DNA of 64,000 bases. Origin: Pontibacter liquoris (lineage in GTDB: Bacteria > Bacteroidota > Bacteroidia > Cytophagales > Hymenobacteraceae). The notes under the pieces are model-generated. The model worked only from the letters and a program-made list of their open reading frames with translations, ran no database searches and was not told the origin of the DNA. The translations under genes were made by a program, and so were the position numbers. The stretch spans positions 620,001 to 684,000 of the forward strand of contig NZ_JALEBG010000003.1 of assembly GCF_022758235.1 (NCBI RefSeq), written 5' to 3'. Positions 1 through 14,747 of this stretch are shown here, one piece after another (the first letter of the stretch is position 1; each line of letters starts with the position of its first letter).

Positions 1-87
1 GTTCGGCTCTACACCAAAGATCGCATCTGAAAGCGTCACCTTTCTACCTGTATCTTCACCTTTGATATTGAATACAGAAAGCTCCAT
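1..87 (-). CDS. rplD: 50S ribosomal protein L4 (partial, N-terminus only)
   Basis: Only the first 29 codons lie in the window. The reading begins [20 protein letters not shown] at an ATG one base after the rplC stop codon. The N-terminal stretch and the position right after rplC match L4, a 23S rRNA-binding protein lining the peptide exit tunnel. It is cut by the left window edge, not truncated biologically as far as can be seen. It continues the S10 operon driven from the promoter upstream of rplC. Confidence 0.9.
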   Translation of the reverse strand, partial: MELSVFNIKGEDTGRKVTLSDAIFGVEPN

Positions 88-88
88 T

Positions 89-706
89 TTATTTCTCAAT
101 TAACACGTAAGAATTCTTGGCACCTGGTACAGAGCCACTAACAACTAATAGGTTTTTGTCTGCCACAACGCGTAGAACAGTCAGGTTTTGTACCTTCACT
201 CTGTTGCCACCCATTCTGCCGGCCATGCGCATACCTTTGAACACGCGGGAAGGCCAGGAGCAGGCACCAATTGAACCAGGGTGTCTTGCGCGGTTATGCT
301 GACCGTGGGTCTGACCACCAACACCAGCAAAGTTGTGACGCTTTACTACACCCTGAAAACCTTTACCTTTTGATGTACCAACAACATCAATAAACTCACC
401 CTCTTCAAAAAGAGTAGCGTCTACTGTGTCGCCCAGGTTGAAAGAAGCTCCTTCAACATCAAACTCCGCTACTTTCTTCTTTGGAGAAGTGTTTGCTTTC
501 TGAAAGTGACCCGCTTCCGCTTTAGTCGTTCTCTTAAGCTTTTTCTCGCCATAGCCAATCTGCACAGCTGCATAGCCATCAGTTTCGACTGTCTTCACCT
601 GAGTAACTACACATGGGCCGGCTTGGATAAGCGTAACGGGTGTGTATTTACCATCTGCTGTGAAGAGGCTTGTCATTCCGATTTTTTTACCGATAATTCC
701 AGGCAT
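89..706 (-). CDS. rplC: 50S ribosomal protein L3
   Basis: 205 aa, the usual length for L3. It begins [15 protein letters not shown], the typical L3 start, and carries the conserved central [13 protein letters not shown] and the [17 protein letters not shown] loop that reaches toward the peptidyl transferase centre. L3 is an early-assembly 23S rRNA-binding protein of the large subunit. It is the first gene of its transcription unit here: a terminator and a good promoter separate it from rpsJ, unlike the usual rpsJ-rplC continuity. rplD follows with a one-base gap. Confidence 0.98.
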   Translation of the reverse strand: MPGIIGKKIGMTSLFTADGKYTPVTLIQAGPCVVTQVKTVETDGYAAVQIGYGEKKLKRTTKAEAGHFQKANTSPKKKVAEFDVEGASFNLGDTVDATLFEEGEFIDVVGTSKGKGFQGVVKRHNFAGVGGQTHGQHNRARHPGSIGACSWPSRVFKGMRMAGRMGGNRVKVQNLTVLRVVADKNLLVVSGSVPGAKNSYVLIEK

Positions 707-769
707 TCAACTTTCTAATTAATAGATGGATACAATAATTTATCTCTCCTCAGTTTTGCTAAGGGAGTG

Positions 770-801
770 CAAAGTTAATCAAATTTAAATTTTTATTGCA
801 A
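770..801 (-). promoter_or_regulatory. Promoter of the rplC (S10-type) operon
   Basis: On the minus strand the -7 box TAACTTTG (770-777) fits the Bacteroidota consensus TAnnTTTG. A TTG -33 element lies at 799-801, 21 nt away. It sits between the rpsJ terminator and the rplC start, leaving a leader of roughly 60 nt. Confidence 0.8.
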
Positions 802-840
802 CCTTTCTCTAAAATATTTATTATCAATGCAGTACTAAAT

Positions 841-872
841 AAAAAAGGAGAACCGTTTCGGGTCCTCCTTTT
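841..872 (-). terminator. Terminator after rpsJ
   Basis: On the minus strand a 12-bp stem (AAAAGGAGGACC pairing with GGTTCTCCTTTT, one G-T pair) encloses a six-base loop and runs into a T-rich tail. It ends the rpsL-rpsG-fusA-rpsJ unit about 20 nt after the rpsJ stop. Confidence 0.85.
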
Positions 873-892
873 ATACTTAAACGGGATGCTTA

Positions 893-1198
893 TCAAACTT
901 TGATCTCTACATCCACACCGCTCGGAAGCTCAAGCTTCATCAGGGCGTCTACTGTTTTAGAGCTGGTAGAGTAAATATCTACCAATCTCTTGTAAGTGCA
1001 AAGCTGGAACTGCTCACGCGATTTTTTGTTTACGTGTGGCGAACGCAACACAGTAAACTTATCTTTCTCAGTTGGAAGCGGAATTGGTCCACTTACGATG
1101 GCACCGGTAGCTTTTACAGCTTTTACAATCTTCTCAGAAGACTTGTCTACCAGGTTATGGTCGTAAGACTTTAATTTTATTCTGATTTTCTGATTCAT
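893..1198 (-). CDS. rpsJ: 30S ribosomal protein S10
   Basis: 101 aa with the S10 hallmarks [15 protein letters not shown] at the N-terminus and [28 protein letters not shown]-type central sequence. S10 is a small-subunit head protein and, with NusB, a transcription antitermination factor that contacts NusG. It starts 9 nt after fusA and is the last gene of the str unit, followed directly by a terminator. In many bacteria rpsJ leads the S10 operon; here it is grouped with fusA. Confidence 0.98.
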   Translation of the reverse strand: MNQKIRIKLKSYDHNLVDKSSEKIVKAVKATGAIVSGPIPLPTEKDKFTVLRSPHVNKKSREQFQLCTYKRLVDIYSTSSKTVDALMKLELPSGVDVEIKV

Positions 1199-1207
1199 TT
1201 TATACTA

Positions 1208-3310
1208 CTATTTAGCTGCAGTTCCTTTAATTTTTGCAATGATCGCATCTGCCAGGTTTTGAGGCACCTGCTCATAATGAGAGAAGGTTAACGAAGCAGT
1301 AGCTCTACCAGAAGTAATGGTACGAAGATCGGTTACGTAACCGAACAGTTCCGAAAGTGGCACATCGGCCTTTACTACGGTTGCTGTTCCTTTGGTGTCC
1401 ATACCTTTCATGATACCTCTTCTTCTGTTCAGGTCACCTGTTACCGGTCCGGTATACTCATCCGGCGTAACAACGTCTACAGACATGATTGGCTCCAGAA
1501 GCTTTGGTGCGCACTGCTTACCAGCTTCTTTGAAGCCCTGACGTGCAGCAAGTTCGAAGGAAAGCGAATCAGAGTCAACGTCGTGGAAAGAGCCATGGAA
1601 CAGGCGTACTTTCATGGAGTCGAGCGGGAAGCCTGCCAGGATACCATTCTTCATGGCTTCTTCGAAACCTTTCTGAACAGCCGGGATAAATTCCTTTGGA
1701 ATAATACCACCTACAATCGCATTCACGAACTCCAGCCCTTGCTTGCCATCTTCACGTGGTCCCATATTGAACACGATGTCGGCAAACTTACCACGACCAC
1801 CTGACTGCTTCTTGAACACTTCGCGGTGTTCAACTGTCTTAGTAATCGTTTCTTTGTAAGCTACCTGTGGTGCACCCTGGTTCAATTCAACCTTGAATTC
1901 ACGCTTCATACGGTCGATGATGATCTCCAGGTGAAGCTCGCCCATACCTCTTAGGATCGTCTGGCCGGTTTCTTCATCTGTGTTCACCTGCAGGGTTGGA
2001 TCTTCTTCGATGAGTTTAGCAATTGCCATACCCATTTTATCAGAGTCTGCCTGCGTCTTCGGCTCAATAGCATAGCCAATTACTGGCTCAGGGAACTCCA
2101 TTGATTCCAAAACAATTTTCGCGTTTTGATCACAAAGGGTGTCACCTGTTTTGATGTCTTTGAAACCTACTACCGCGCCAATGTCGCCAGCTTCCAGTCT
2201 TTCGATCTGGTTCTGCTTGTTGGCGTGCATCTGGAAGATACGGGAGATACGCTCTTTGTTGTTCGAACGCGTGTTGTATACATACGAACCGGACTCCAGA
2301 ATGCCTGAGTAAGCGCGTACGAAGCACAAACGTCCTACGTAAGGGTCTGTTGCAATTTTGAACGCCAGACCTGCAAACGGATCTTTTACGTCCGGCTTAC
2401 GGCTTATTTCTTCGCCTGTATCAGGGTTGGTACCTTTGATGCTTTCCTTATCCATTGGTGAAGGGATAAGCGCCATCACATAGTCCAACATAGTTTGAAC
2501 TCCCTTGTTCTTGAAAGAAGAACCACACACCATCGGTACAATGGCCATGTCAATGGTTGCAGCACGAAGAGCAGCTAATATCTCATCTTCTGTGATAGAA
2601 TTAGGATCGTCGAAGTATTTCTCCATCAATCTTTCGTCATAATCTGCCACAGCTTCCAGAAGTTTCTCTCTGTACTCTTCTGCTTCCTCCAACATATCAT
2701 CTGGAATTGGAACTTCGGTAAAGGTCATGCCTTTATCGTGCTCATTCCATTTGATACCTCTGAAGTTTACTAAGTCAACCACACCTTCAAAGTTATCTTC
2801 TGCGCCAATCGGAAGCTGCAAGGCAACGGCATTGCTACCCAGCATCTCTCGTACTTGCTTACAAACCGCTAAGAAGTCTGCGCCAGAACGGTCCATTTTA
2901 TTAACGAAACCAATACGGGCAACTTTGTAGTTGTCAGCTAGTCTCCAGTTAGTCTCAGACTGTGGCTCAACGCCATCAACTGCACTAAACAAGAACACCA
3001 GGCCATCTAATACACGCAGGGAACGGTTTACCTCTACGGTAAAGTCAACGTGACCTGGGGTATCAATGATGTTGATATGGTAATCCTGATTTCTGTATTT
3101 CCAGTCTACTGTAACGGCAGCAGAAGTAATGGTGATACCTCTCTCCTGCTCTTGCTCCATCCAGTCGGTAGTAGCTGCACCATCATGAACTTCGCCCAGC
3201 TTGTGGGATTTGCCCGTGTAGTAAAGGATACGCTCTGTCGTTGTGGTTTTACCCGCATCGATGTGAGCCGCTATACCTATATTTCTTGTAAATCTTAAAT
3301 CTCTTGCCAT
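1208..3310 (-). CDS. fusA: Translation elongation factor G
   Basis: 700 aa, full length for EF-G. The GTPase motifs are visible: AHIDAGKTT (P-loop, about residues 15-23), the switch I region ending [14 protein letters not shown] (about 83-90) and NKMD (about 137). Domains II to V follow. EF-G is the cytosolic GTPase that drives ribosomal translocation. The gene starts 2 nt after rpsG and ends 9 nt before rpsJ, so it is co-transcribed in the str operon from the promoter upstream of rpsL. Confidence 0.98.
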   Translation of the reverse strand: MARDLRFTRNIGIAAHIDAGKTTTTERILYYTGKSHKLGEVHDGAATTDWMEQEQERGITITSAAVTVDWKYRNQDYHINIIDTPGHVDFTVEVNRSLRVLDGLVFLFSAVDGVEPQSETNWRLADNYKVARIGFVNKMDRSGADFLAVCKQVREMLGSNAVALQLPIGAEDNFEGVVDLVNFRGIKWNEHDKGMTFTEVPIPDDMLEEAEEYREKLLEAVADYDERLMEKYFDDPNSITEDEILAALRAATIDMAIVPMVCGSSFKNKGVQTMLDYVMALIPSPMDKESIKGTNPDTGEEISRKPDVKDPFAGLAFKIATDPYVGRLCFVRAYSGILESGSYVYNTRSNNKERISRIFQMHANKQNQIERLEAGDIGAVVGFKDIKTGDTLCDQNAKIVLESMEFPEPVIGYAIEPKTQADSDKMGMAIAKLIEEDPTLQVNTDEETGQTILRGMGELHLEIIIDRMKREFKVELNQGAPQVAYKETITKTVEHREVFKKQSGGRGKFADIVFNMGPREDGKQGLEFVNAIVGGIIPKEFIPAVQKGFEEAMKNGILAGFPLDSMKVRLFHGSFHDVDSDSLSFELAARQGFKEAGKQCAPKLLEPIMSVDVVTPDEYTGPVTGDLNRRRGIMKGMDTKGTATVVKADVPLSELFGYVTDLRTITSGRATASLTFSHYEQVPQNLADAIIAKIKGTAAK

Positions 3311-3312
3311 TA

Positions 3313-3780
3313 CTAGAATCTAAAGTGTGAGAAGGCTTTGTTTGCTTCTGCCATTCTGTGGGTGTCGTCTTTTTTCTTAACGGCAGCCCCTTCACCTTTT
3401 GCAGCCGCGATAATTTCGCCTGCCAATCTATCTTTCATTGTTTTCTCACCACGCTTACGCGCATAAGAAATCATCCACTTAATACCCAGAGATACTCTGC
3501 GGTCCGGACGAACCTCAGTCGGCACTTGGAATGTAGCTCCTCCTACTCTACGGCTTTTCACCTCTACGCTTGGCATGATGTTATTCAATGCCTTCTTCCA
3601 GGTTTCCAGTCCGTTTTCTTTTGTTCTTGACTCTACTAATTCTACAGCATCATAGAAGATACCATAAGCAACACTTTTCTTTCCGTCTTCCATCATGTAG
3701 TTAACGAAACGTGTTACCAATGTCTCTTTGTATTTTGGATCAGGAAGGAGTATTCTACTTTTAGGCTTTGCTTTTCTCAT
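3313..3780 (-). CDS. rpsG: 30S ribosomal protein S7
   Basis: 155 aa, typical for S7. It begins [17 protein letters not shown] and includes the conserved [16 protein letters not shown] stretch and the C-terminal [16 protein letters not shown]7 is a primary 16S rRNA-binding protein that nucleates the head of the small subunit. It lies between rpsL (15 nt) and fusA (2 nt) in the str operon. Confidence 0.98.
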   Translation of the reverse strand: MRKAKPKSRILLPDPKYKETLVTRFVNYMMEDGKKSVAYGIFYDAVELVESRTKENGLETWKKALNNIMPSVEVKSRRVGGATFQVPTEVRPDRRVSLGIKWMISYARKRGEKTMKDRLAGEIIAAAKGEGAAVKKKDDTHRMAEANKAFSHFRF

Positions 3781-3795
3781 TGTATTAACTCTTAA

Positions 3796-4209
3796 TTATT
3801 TCTTTTTTCCTTTACCTGCAGCTGCTGCTGGCTGGCCTGGTTTCGGTCGCTTCGCGCCATACTTGGAACGTGACTGAAGACGTCCGCTAACACCTGCGGT
3901 ATCAAGGGCACCACGTACGATATGGTAACGTACACCTGGTAAATCTTTCACTCTACCACCTCTGATCAGCACAATCGAGTGCTCCTGAAGGTTGTGACCT
4001 TCACCAGGGATATAGGCGTTTACTTCTTTACCATTTGTAAGTCTAACTCTGGCAACTTTACGCATGGCAGAGTTTGGCTTCTTAGGCGTAGTAGTATATA
4101 CCCTCGTACATACACCACGGCGCTGTGGGCATGAATCTAGCGCAGGAGATTTTGACTTTGAAGTCAGTTTCTCTCTACCCTTTCTTACTAATTGCTGTAT
4201 AGTAGGCAT
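3796..4209 (-). CDS. rpsL: 30S ribosomal protein S12
   Basis: 137 aa. It starts [15 protein letters not shown] and contains [18 protein letters not shown] and [13 protein letters not shown], the two decoding-centre loops. The lysines equivalent to E. coli K42 and K87 are present, so the sequence predicts an ordinary streptomycin-sensitive form. The C-terminus is extended by a short Ala/Lys-rich tail. It is the first gene of the str operon, about 46 nt downstream of its -7 box. Confidence 0.98.
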   Translation of the reverse strand: MPTIQQLVRKGREKLTSKSKSPALDSCPQRRGVCTRVYTTTPKKPNSAMRKVARVRLTNGKEVNAYIPGEGHNLQEHSIVLIRGGRVKDLPGVRYHIVRGALDTAGVSGRLQSRSKYGAKRPKPGQPAAAAGKGKKK

Positions 4210-4255
4210 TTACAATCTGTTAATTAAAGATTTTTCCACTTTAAATTTTGGAATG

Positions 4256-4286
4256 CAAAGGTATAAAATTGCCCTTGCAATTTCAA
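4256..4286 (-). promoter_or_regulatory. Promoter of the str operon (rpsL)
   Basis: On the minus strand the -7 box TACCTTTG (4256-4263) is preceded by a TTG -33 element (4284-4286) with 20-nt spacing, an excellent Bacteroidota match. It lies in the gap between the DUF3467 gene and rpsL, so the str genes can be transcribed independently of rpoBC. Confidence 0.8.
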
Positions 4287-4313
4287 AATTTTAATTCATT
4301 AATTATTAGCACC

Positions 4314-4631
4314 TTAGGCTTCGCCTACTGTTCCGCCAAAGTTCATGGGGAAAGAAGGGGCTTCCTGTGCGTGCTTTATTTCGCCAAAACTAGCCTCGAA
4401 TTTTGTAATGTTATCGGCCAGAGCCGCCAACAATCGTTTGGCATGCTCTGGCGTGATAACAATTCTTGACTTGACTTTTGCTTTGGGCAGCCCTGGCATC
4501 AACCGAATAAAATCAATTACAAATTCGCTGCTGGAGTGCGCGATCATGGCCAGGTTGGCATACTCGCCTTCTGCTATTTCCTCGCTCAGCTCAATGTTTA
4601 TTTGATTCTGCTTCTGCAATTCTTCTGCCAT
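4314..4631 (-). CDS. DUF3467 domain protein encoded in the RNA polymerase operon
   Basis: 105 aa. The sequence resembles the DUF3467 family, whose function is unknown to me. It has a conserved core around GEYANLAMIAHSSSEFVIDF, then RLMPGLPKAKVKSRIVITPEHAKRL, and no signal peptide or membrane segment, so it is probably cytosolic. It starts 8 nt after the rpoC stop, which implies co-transcription and perhaps translational coupling with rpoC. No transcription terminator is evident between it and rpsL. A role linked to RNA polymerase is inference from position only. Confidence 0.85.
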   Translation of the reverse strand: MAEELQKQNQINIELSEEIAEGEYANLAMIAHSSSEFVIDFIRLMPGLPKAKVKSRIVITPEHAKRLLAALADNITKFEASFGEIKHAQEAPSFPMNFGGTVGEA

Positions 4632-4639
4632 TGCCCGGT

Positions 4640-7600
4640 TTATTTATTTTGCAATTCCTGTTGTCTTTTGGTCGTGGCCTTTTTTGACTCAACCAACGAA
4701 TCATACTCTTCCTGGCTTCCTACAATCAGGCTCTGGTATTCTCTCAGACCAGTACCGGCAGGGATCAGGTGTCCTACAATCACGTTCTCTTTCAAGCCCA
4801 GCAGTTCATCTGCCTTACCTTTGATAGCCGCTTCGCTCAGTACCTTGGTGGTTTCCTGGAACGAGGCAGCAGAGATAAAGCTTTGCGTACCCAGGGACGC
4901 CTGTGTGATACCCTGCAACGTTGGACGAGATACCGATGGCTGTGCATCACGCACAGTCACCAGGCGCATGTCACGGCGCTTGAGGCTCGAGTTCTCATCC
5001 CGCAGTCTGCGGGCGGTCACGATCTGGCCCGGCTTCAGGTTCGCTGATTCACCGGCATCCTCCACTACTTTCATGTCAATGATGCGATCATTTTCTTCCA
5101 TGAAGGTAATTTTGTCTACCACCTGGTGCTCCAGGAAGCTGGTGTCGCCCGGATCCACAACCACTACTTTCTGCATCATCTGGCGAACAACCACTTCAAT
5201 GTGCTTGTCGTTGATCTTCACACCCTGCAAACGGTATACTTCCTGTATCTCATTTACCAGGTATTCCTGCACAGCACCCGGACCCTGAATGTTCAGGATA
5301 TCGGTTGGCGTGATGGCTCCATCTGATAACGGCATACCGGCACGGATAAAGTCATTGTCCTGTACCAGGATGTGCTTGGAAAGCGGCACCATGTACTTCT
5401 TCTTCACGCCGTCTTTCGACTCAATGAAGATCTCCCGGTTACCACGCTTCACGCTACCATAGGTTACCACACCGTCGATCTCAGACACAACGGCCGGGTT
5501 AGACGGGTTACGCGCTTCGAAGAGTTCCGTCACACGTGGCAAACCACCCGTAATGTCGCGGGTCTTACCGATCGCACGCGGGATCTTTACCAGGATCTGA
5601 CCAGCTTTGATCTTCTCGCCGTTTTCTACAGTTAAGTGCGCTCCTACCGGAATGTTGTAGCCTTTTGGCTCGCCACTCTTCGGATTCACGATTATAGCAG
5701 GGTTCTGCGTTTTATCCTTTGTATCAATAATTACTTTCTCACGATAGCCTGTCTGCTCATCTGATTCCTCACGATAGGTGATGCCTTCGATGATAGACTC
5801 ATAGGTGATCTCGCCATCAAACTCCGACAGAATAACCGCGTTGTAAGGATCCCAGCTACACAGTGGCTGGCCTTTTTCTACTGCTTGTCCTTCGTTCACT
5901 GTCAGGAAAGAGCCGTAAGGCACGTGGTTGCTGATGAGCAGTTTGCCGGAAGCAGGATCAATTATTTTCAGTTCTCCTGAACGACCCATTACTACTTTCA
6001 CCGGCTCCCCTTCATTGTTCACCGTTTCGATCGTACGAACATCTTCGAACTCGATCTGGCCGTTGAACTTGGCAAAGATGGTTGCATCTACCGCAATGTT
6101 AGAAGCAGTACCACCTACGTGGAACGTACGCAGTGTCAGCTGTGTACCTGGCTCACCAATGGACTGTGCAGCAATTACACCAACAGCCTCACCTTTCTGC
6201 ACCATAAAGCCTGTTGCCAGGTTACGGCCATAGCACTTGGCACAGATACCACGCTTCGACTCACACGTCAGCACGGAACGGATTTCTACCGTTTCGATGG
6301 CGGTGTTCTCTATCGCACGCGCTACTTCTTCTGTTACTTCTGCACCAGACTCCACGATCAGCTCATTTGTGATCGGATCATAGACATCATGCACTGTTAC
6401 ACGACCCAGGATACGCTCAGAGAGAGACTCCACGATATCCTCGTTGTCTTTCAGGGCGCTTACTTCCAGGCCACGCAGCGTACCGCAATCTTCTTCGTTC
6501 ACGATCACGTCCTGCGACACGTCTACCAGACGACGGGTCAGGTAACCCGCATCCGCTGTTTTAAGGGCTGTATCGGCAAGACCTTTACGGGCACCATGTG
6601 TCGAGATAAAGTACTCGATCACGTCCAGACCTTCCTTAAAGTTAGAAAGGATTGGGTTCTCGATGATCTCTCCTACGGAACCTTGCAGGGACTTCTGCGG
6701 CTTGGCCATCAGACCTCGCATACCACCCAACTGACGGATCTGCTCTCTGGAACCACGGGCGCCCGAGTGCATCATCATAAAGATGGCGTTGAAGCCTTGG
6801 TCATCATTCTCCAGGCGACGCATCAACGTTTCAGTGATCTGGTTGTTGATACGTGTCCAGATGTCGATTACCTGGTTGTAACGTTCGTTATCTGTGATCA
6901 GACCCATCGAGTAGTTCTGCCACACACCGTCCACGTCTTTCTTCGCCTGCTCTACCAGGATATCTTTTTCAGCCGGAATAGAGATATCACCCAGACCCAT
7001 GGACAGACCACCTTTGTAGGCTGACTGGAAACCAAGTGTTTTGATATCATCCAGGAAGTGGGCCGTACGGGCCATACCTGTTTCCTTGAATACGCGGGAG
7101 ATGATCTGCTGTAGTTTCTTCTTCGTCAACAGCTCATCGATATAACCAACCTCTTTCGGTACAAACTGGTTGAAGATCACGCGGCCGGCTACGGTCTCGA
7201 TCAGCTTCTCCTCCAGTTCGCCCTGCTCGTTCTTCACGGTAGCTCTTACTTTAATGTAAGCATGCTTAGACAGGCGGCCTTCGTTTATAGCAATGATCAC
7301 TTCTTCGGCAGAGTAAAAGCTCATACCTTCGCCAGCGATCTTTTGTGTTTCGGTGCTACGCTTTCCTTTTGATACATAGTATAAACCAAGTACCATGTCC
7401 TGCGACGGTACCGCAATTGGCGCGCCGTTAGCAGGGTTCAGGATGTTGTGCGAAGCCAGCATCAGCATAGAGGCTTCCAGTACAGCAGCAGGTCCGAGTG
7501 GAACGTGCACCGCCATCTGGTCACCGTCAAAGTCGGCGTTGAATGCCGTACACACCAGTGGGTGCAGCTGGATCGCCTTACCTTCGATCAGTTTTGGCTG

Positions 7601-8953
7601 GAAAGCCTGGATACCTAATCTGTGGAGCGTAGGAGCACGGTTAAGGAGTACCGGGTGGCCTTTCAGCACATTCTCTAGGATATCCCATACTACCGGATCC
7701 TTACGATCTACTATTTTCTTAGCAGACTTTACAGTCTTAACTATACCTCTTTCGATCAGCTTGCGGATGATGAACGGCTTGAAGAGCTCAGCTGCCATGT
7801 TCTTAGGCAGACCACACTCATGAAGCTTCAGTTCAGGACCAACCACAATTACCGAACGGCCGGAGTAGTCAACACGCTTACCAAGTAAGTTCTGACGGAA
7901 ACGTCCCTGCTTACCTTTCAGCATATCAGAAAGAGACTTCAGTGCACGGTTACCTTCTGCACGAACAGCGTTCACTTTACGTGAGTTGTCGAACAGCGAG
8001 TCTACCGCTTCCTGCAGCATACGCTTCTCGTTACGAAGTATAACTTCCGGCGCTTTGATCTCGATCAGGCGCTTGAGACGGTTGTTACGGATGATCACGC
8101 GGCGGTACAGGTCGTTCAAGTCTGAAGTAGCAAAACGGCCACCATCCAATGGAACAAGCGGACGAAGCTCCGGCGGAATAACAGGCACCATGCGGATTAC
8201 CATCCACTCTGGTCTGTTTTCGATACGCGTAGCAGCATCACGGAAAGCCTCAACGACACGAAGACGCTTCAATGCTTCCGCTTTACGCTGCTGCGATGTT
8301 TCGTGCGCAGCGGCATGACGAAGCTCGTAAGACAGATCGTCCAGGTTGATGCGCTCCAACAGCATCTGCAACGCCTCGGCGCCCATCTTTGCGATGAACT
8401 TGTTCGGGTCGTTATTGTCCAGTGCCTGGTTTTCGCGCGGTAATTTGTCGATCATATCCAGGTACTCATCCTCTGTCAGGAAGTCCAGGGTGTTCACCCC
8501 GTCTTCTGCCAGAATACCAGGCTGGATAACGGCATATCGTTCGTAGTAGATAATCTGGTCGAGCTTCTTGGTTGGCAAGCCCAGCAGATACCCTATTTTG
8601 TTCGGAAGTGATTTGAAGTACCAGATATGCGCCACCGGAACTACTAGTTCGATATGGCCCATGCGCTCGCGACGCACTTTTTTCTCGGTCACCTCTACAC
8701 CGCAACGGTCGCAGATAATGCCCTTGTATCTGATTCTCTTATACTTTCCGCAGTGGCATTCCCAGTCCTTTACCGGGCCGAATATTCTTTCGCAGAATAA
8801 TCCGCCCATTTCAGGCTTATAGGTTCTATAGTTGATTGTCTCAGGCTTTGTTACCTCTCCGTTGGAACGCTCCAGAATCGACTCTGGGGAAGCTAAGCTT
8901 ATCGTTACTTTGGAAAAGTCCTGAGTTAATTTTTTATTTTTTGCAAATGCCAT
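4640..8953 (-). CDS. rpoC: DNA-directed RNA polymerase beta' subunit
   Basis: About 1437 aa from the ATG at 8953, chosen because family members begin MAFxKNKKL; an in-frame ATG 24 nt upstream would add an atypical MYRHYYNN. Visible features include the N-terminal zinc ribbon (CHCGKYKR to CDRCGVEV), the catalytic NADFDGDQM motif (Asp 474, 476 and 478 in this numbering), the bridge-helix/trigger-loop region and a second zinc site ([16 protein letters not shown]). It is the beta' subunit of the core transcription enzyme and lies 103 nt downstream of rpoB. Confidence 0.98.
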   Translation of the reverse strand: MAFAKNKKLTQDFSKVTISLASPESILERSNGEVTKPETINYRTYKPEMGGLFCERIFGPVKDWECHCGKYKRIRYKGIICDRCGVEVTEKKVRRERMGHIELVVPVAHIWYFKSLPNKIGYLLGLPTKKLDQIIYYERYAVIQPGILAEDGVNTLDFLTEDEYLDMIDKLPRENQALDNNDPNKFIAKMGAEALQMLLERINLDDLSYELRHAAAHETSQQRKAEALKRLRVVEAFRDAATRIENRPEWMVIRMVPVIPPELRPLVPLDGGRFATSDLNDLYRRVIIRNNRLKRLIEIKAPEVILRNEKRMLQEAVDSLFDNSRKVNAVRAEGNRALKSLSDMLKGKQGRFRQNLLGKRVDYSGRSVIVVGPELKLHECGLPKNMAAELFKPFIIRKLIERGIVKTVKSAKKIVDRKDPVVWDILENVLKGHPVLLNRAPTLHRLGIQAFQPKLIEGKAIQLHPLVCTAFNADFDGDQMAVHVPLGPAAVLEASMLMLASHNILNPANGAPIAVPSQDMVLGLYYVSKGKRSTETQKIAGEGMSFYSAEEVIIAINEGRLSKHAYIKVRATVKNEQGELEEKLIETVAGRVIFNQFVPKEVGYIDELLTKKKLQQIISRVFKETGMARTAHFLDDIKTLGFQSAYKGGLSMGLGDISIPAEKDILVEQAKKDVDGVWQNYSMGLITDNERYNQVIDIWTRINNQITETLMRRLENDDQGFNAIFMMMHSGARGSREQIRQLGGMRGLMAKPQKSLQGSVGEIIENPILSNFKEGLDVIEYFISTHGARKGLADTALKTADAGYLTRRLVDVSQDVIVNEEDCGTLRGLEVSALKDNEDIVESLSERILGRVTVHDVYDPITNELIVESGAEVTEEVARAIENTAIETVEIRSVLTCESKRGICAKCYGRNLATGFMVQKGEAVGVIAAQSIGEPGTQLTLRTFHVGGTASNIAVDATIFAKFNGQIEFEDVRTIETVNNEGEPVKVVMGRSGELKIIDPASGKLLISNHVPYGSFLTVNEGQAVEKGQPLCSWDPYNAVILSEFDGEITYESIIEGITYREESDEQTGYREKVIIDTKDKTQNPAIIVNPKSGEPKGYNIPVGAHLTVENGEKIKAGQILVKIPRAIGKTRDITGGLPRVTELFEARNPSNPAVVSEIDGVVTYGSVKRGNREIFIESKDGVKKKYMVPLSKHILVQDNDFIRAGMPLSDGAITPTDILNIQGPGAVQEYLVNEIQEVYRLQGVKINDKHIEVVVRQMMQKVVVVDPGDTSFLEHQVVDKITFMEENDRIIDMKVVEDAGESANLKPGQIVTARRLRDENSSLKRRDMRLVTVRDAQPSVSRPTLQGITQASLGTQSFISAASFQETTKVLSEAAIKGKADELLGLKENVIVGHLIPAGTGLREYQSLIVGSQEEYDSLVESKKATTKRQQELQNK

Positions 8954-9014
8954 ATTATTATAATAATGTCGATACAATGAATATGCTCTACAGCAAAACC
9001 AGCCTAAAGAAGAG

Positions 9015-9050
9015 AGCTAAGTGACTTGGCCGGAGCCGCCGCACTTAGCT
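9015..9050 (-). promoter_or_regulatory. Stem-loop in the rpoB-rpoC intergenic region
   Basis: Perfect 9-bp arms, AGCTAAGTG and CACTTAGCT, enclose a GC-rich inner part, only 7 nt after the rpoB stop. The downstream minus-strand sequence is pyrimidine-rich but has no long T run, so this is more likely an mRNA processing or stability hairpin, or a leaky attenuator, than a full terminator. Confidence 0.55.
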
Positions 9051-9056
9051 TTTCTT

Positions 9057-12929
<3,873 letters not shown>

Positions 12930-13033
12930 AGCCTTGGAATTTTACGTTTAAAATCAGTTATGTGCACACAGAGTCCAAAACAACTGTGGGCAAAAAAGAA
13001 TTCAAATTAATTTTGAATCCATATACAAACAGG

Positions 13034-13059
13034 AAAAGACCTGACGAATCTGCCAGGTC
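13034..13059 (-). terminator. Attenuator-like hairpin between rplL and rpoB
   Basis: On the minus strand GACCTGGC pairs with GTCAGGTC (8 bp with one G-T, loop AGATTC), followed by TTTT. A modest stem with a short T run just after rplL suggests partial termination, which would lower rpoBC expression relative to the ribosomal proteins, as is established for enterobacteria. Its strength here is inference. Confidence 0.6.
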
Positions 13060-13089
13060 TACCTGTTCTCGGTATGTTGGTAAGTGAGA

Positions 13090-13470
13090 TTATTTAACCT
13101 CTACTTCAGCACCAGCTTCTTCCAATGATTTCTTCAAAGAATCTGCTTCGTCTTTCGCCACACCTTCTTTCAAAGGCTTAGGAGCGCTATCAACTAATTC
13201 TTTAGCCTCTTTCAGACCAAGACCAGTCAATTCTTTTACCAGCTTAACAACCGCTAGTTTAGAGGCACCTGCTGACTTAAGGATTACGTCAAAAGAAGTT
13301 TGTTCTTCTGCAGCAGCTCCTCCTTCAGCACCACCACCACCAGCAACCATTACTGGAGCAGCAGCAGCAGGCTCGATGCCATACTCGTCCTTAAGAATAG
13401 TAGCTAGTTCATTAACCTCTTTAACAGTTAAGTTTACTAACTGCTCAGCGAATGCTTTCAAATCTGCCAT
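13090..13470 (-). CDS. rplL: 50S ribosomal protein L7/L12
   Basis: 126 aa acidic protein. It has an N-terminal dimerisation domain, an Ala/Gly-rich hinge (about residues 36-54) and a C-terminal factor-binding domain with [21 protein letters not shown]7/L12 forms the ribosomal stalk that recruits EF-G, EF-Tu and IF2. It follows rplJ by 42 nt and precedes an attenuator-like hairpin before rpoB. Confidence 0.98.
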   Translation of the reverse strand: MADLKAFAEQLVNLTVKEVNELATILKDEYGIEPAAAAPVMVAGGGGAEGGAAAEEQTSFDVILKSAGASKLAVVKLVKELTGLGLKEAKELVDSAPKPLKEGVAKDEADSLKKSLEEAGAEVEVK

Positions 13471-13512
13471 TTTTATTGAAATTAAAAGTTACTTATTGAT
13501 TACGTTTTTAAA

Positions 13513-14037
13513 TTATTCTTTTTCAGATAAGGTCTTCAGAATACCGGCCAGTTTGCCACCGCTGCTCTGGAGAGCAGAAATAACGTTCTTAGCTGGAGAC
13601 TGAAGCATTGCGATCACATCAGCGATTACCTCTGCTTTCGATTTCACCTTCGTTAAGGCGTCAAGCTGCTCGTCGCCTACATAGATGCCTGCATCGATAA
13701 AGGCACCTTTCAGAAGCGGAAGCGCATTGCCTTTCTTTCTGAAGTCCTGGATCAGTTTAGCCGGGGCATTTCCTGACTCAGTTGAAAACAGGATGCCGGA
13801 AGCGCCTTTCAACACACCATCAAGGGCTGATGTATCAGCATCCAGCGTATCTAATGCTTTCTTGATAAGTGTGTTCTTGTATACTTTGTACTCGATGCCA
13901 CGATCGAATGCCAATCTCCTGAATGCGTTGATGCCTGCAACACTCATCGTAGAAGCATCAGTGATGTAGAAGTAGTTAGTGTTAGCTAACTTCTCGCTCA
14001 GGTCCCGTACGATTATCTCTTTTTCTTCCCTGGTCAT
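13513..14037 (-). CDS. rplJ: 50S ribosomal protein L10
   Basis: 174 aa. It begins MTREEKEIIVRDLSEKL and contains the conserved YKVYKNTLIKKAL region typical of L10, which anchors L7/L12 dimers to 23S rRNA. It lies only 4 nt after rplA, so there is no room for the long autoregulatory leader found in front of rplJ in E. coli. Any L10 feedback must act elsewhere. Confidence 0.97.
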   Translation of the reverse strand: MTREEKEIIVRDLSEKLANTNYFYITDASTMSVAGINAFRRLAFDRGIEYKVYKNTLIKKALDTLDADTSALDGVLKGASGILFSTESGNAPAKLIQDFRKKGNALPLLKGAFIDAGIYVGDEQLDALTKVKSKAEVIADVIAMLQSPAKNVISALQSSGGKLAGILKTLSEKE

Positions 14038-14041
14038 GTTC

Positions 14042-14734
14042 TTAGATAGCTAAATTCTTGTCTACTGTTACAGCGGGGCTCATGGTGCTGGACAACGTGA
14101 TGCTCCTGATGTAAGTTCCTTTTGCAGAAGCAGGCTTCAAACGAGTCAGGGTCTGAATTACTTCCGCTGCGTTAGCGGCCAGTTGCTCTGCAGAGAAAGA
14201 TACTTTGCCAACGCTGGTGTGGATGATACCGAATTTGTCAACTTTAAAGTCGATCTTACCGGCTTTTACCTCTTTTACAGCTTTCGCTACATCCTGTGTA
14301 ACAGTACCAGACTTCGGGTTTGGCATCAGGTTACGCGGGCCCAGAATACGACCTAAGCGACCTACTTTGGCCATAACGGCAGGCATCGTGATGATCACGT
14401 CCACATCCGTCCATCCTTTTTCGATTTTCTGAATGTAATCATCCAGTCCTACAAAGTCGGCACCGGCATCTTTTGCTTCCTGCTCTTTGTCAGGAGTAAC
14501 CAGGGCAAGAACTTTGATATCTTTACCAGTACCATGGGGCAGGGTAACAATACCACGTACCATCTGGTCGGCCTTACGCGGGTCTACACCCAGGCGCACG
14601 TCGATATCCACAGAGGCATCAAATTTAGTGTACGTAATCTCTTTTACGACACCGGCTGCGTCTGCTAAAGCATACTCTTTTGTAAGGTCAGCTTTCTCTA
14701 AAGCTGCTTTCCTTTTCTTTGAAATCTTCGCCAT
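14042..14734 (-). CDS. rplA: 50S ribosomal protein L1
   Basis: 230 aa, standard length. It contains the L1 signature region near [19 protein letters not shown]1 binds 23S rRNA at the L1 stalk and governs E-site tRNA release; in many bacteria it also represses its own operon by binding mRNA. It is flanked by rplK (13 nt) and rplJ (4 nt). Confidence 0.98.
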   Translation of the reverse strand: MAKISKKRKAALEKADLTKEYALADAAGVVKEITYTKFDASVDIDVRLGVDPRKADQMVRGIVTLPHGTGKDIKVLALVTPDKEQEAKDAGADFVGLDDYIQKIEKGWTDVDVIITMPAVMAKVGRLGRILGPRNLMPNPKSGTVTQDVAKAVKEVKAGKIDFKVDKFGIIHTSVGKVSFSAEQLAANAAEVIQTLTRLKPASAKGTYIRSITLSSTMSPAVTVDKNLAI

Positions 14735-14747
14735 ATCCTTCAGCTAA

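Noticed and set aside
6119-7024. A 301-codon plus-strand open frame inside rpoC
   Set aside because: It is an antisense shadow of rpoC with no domain; the rpoC frame is fully conserved.
8951-8977. Upstream ATG of rpoC adding MYRHYYNN
   Set aside because: Family members start at MAFxKNKKL, and the extension is unlike any known N-terminus.
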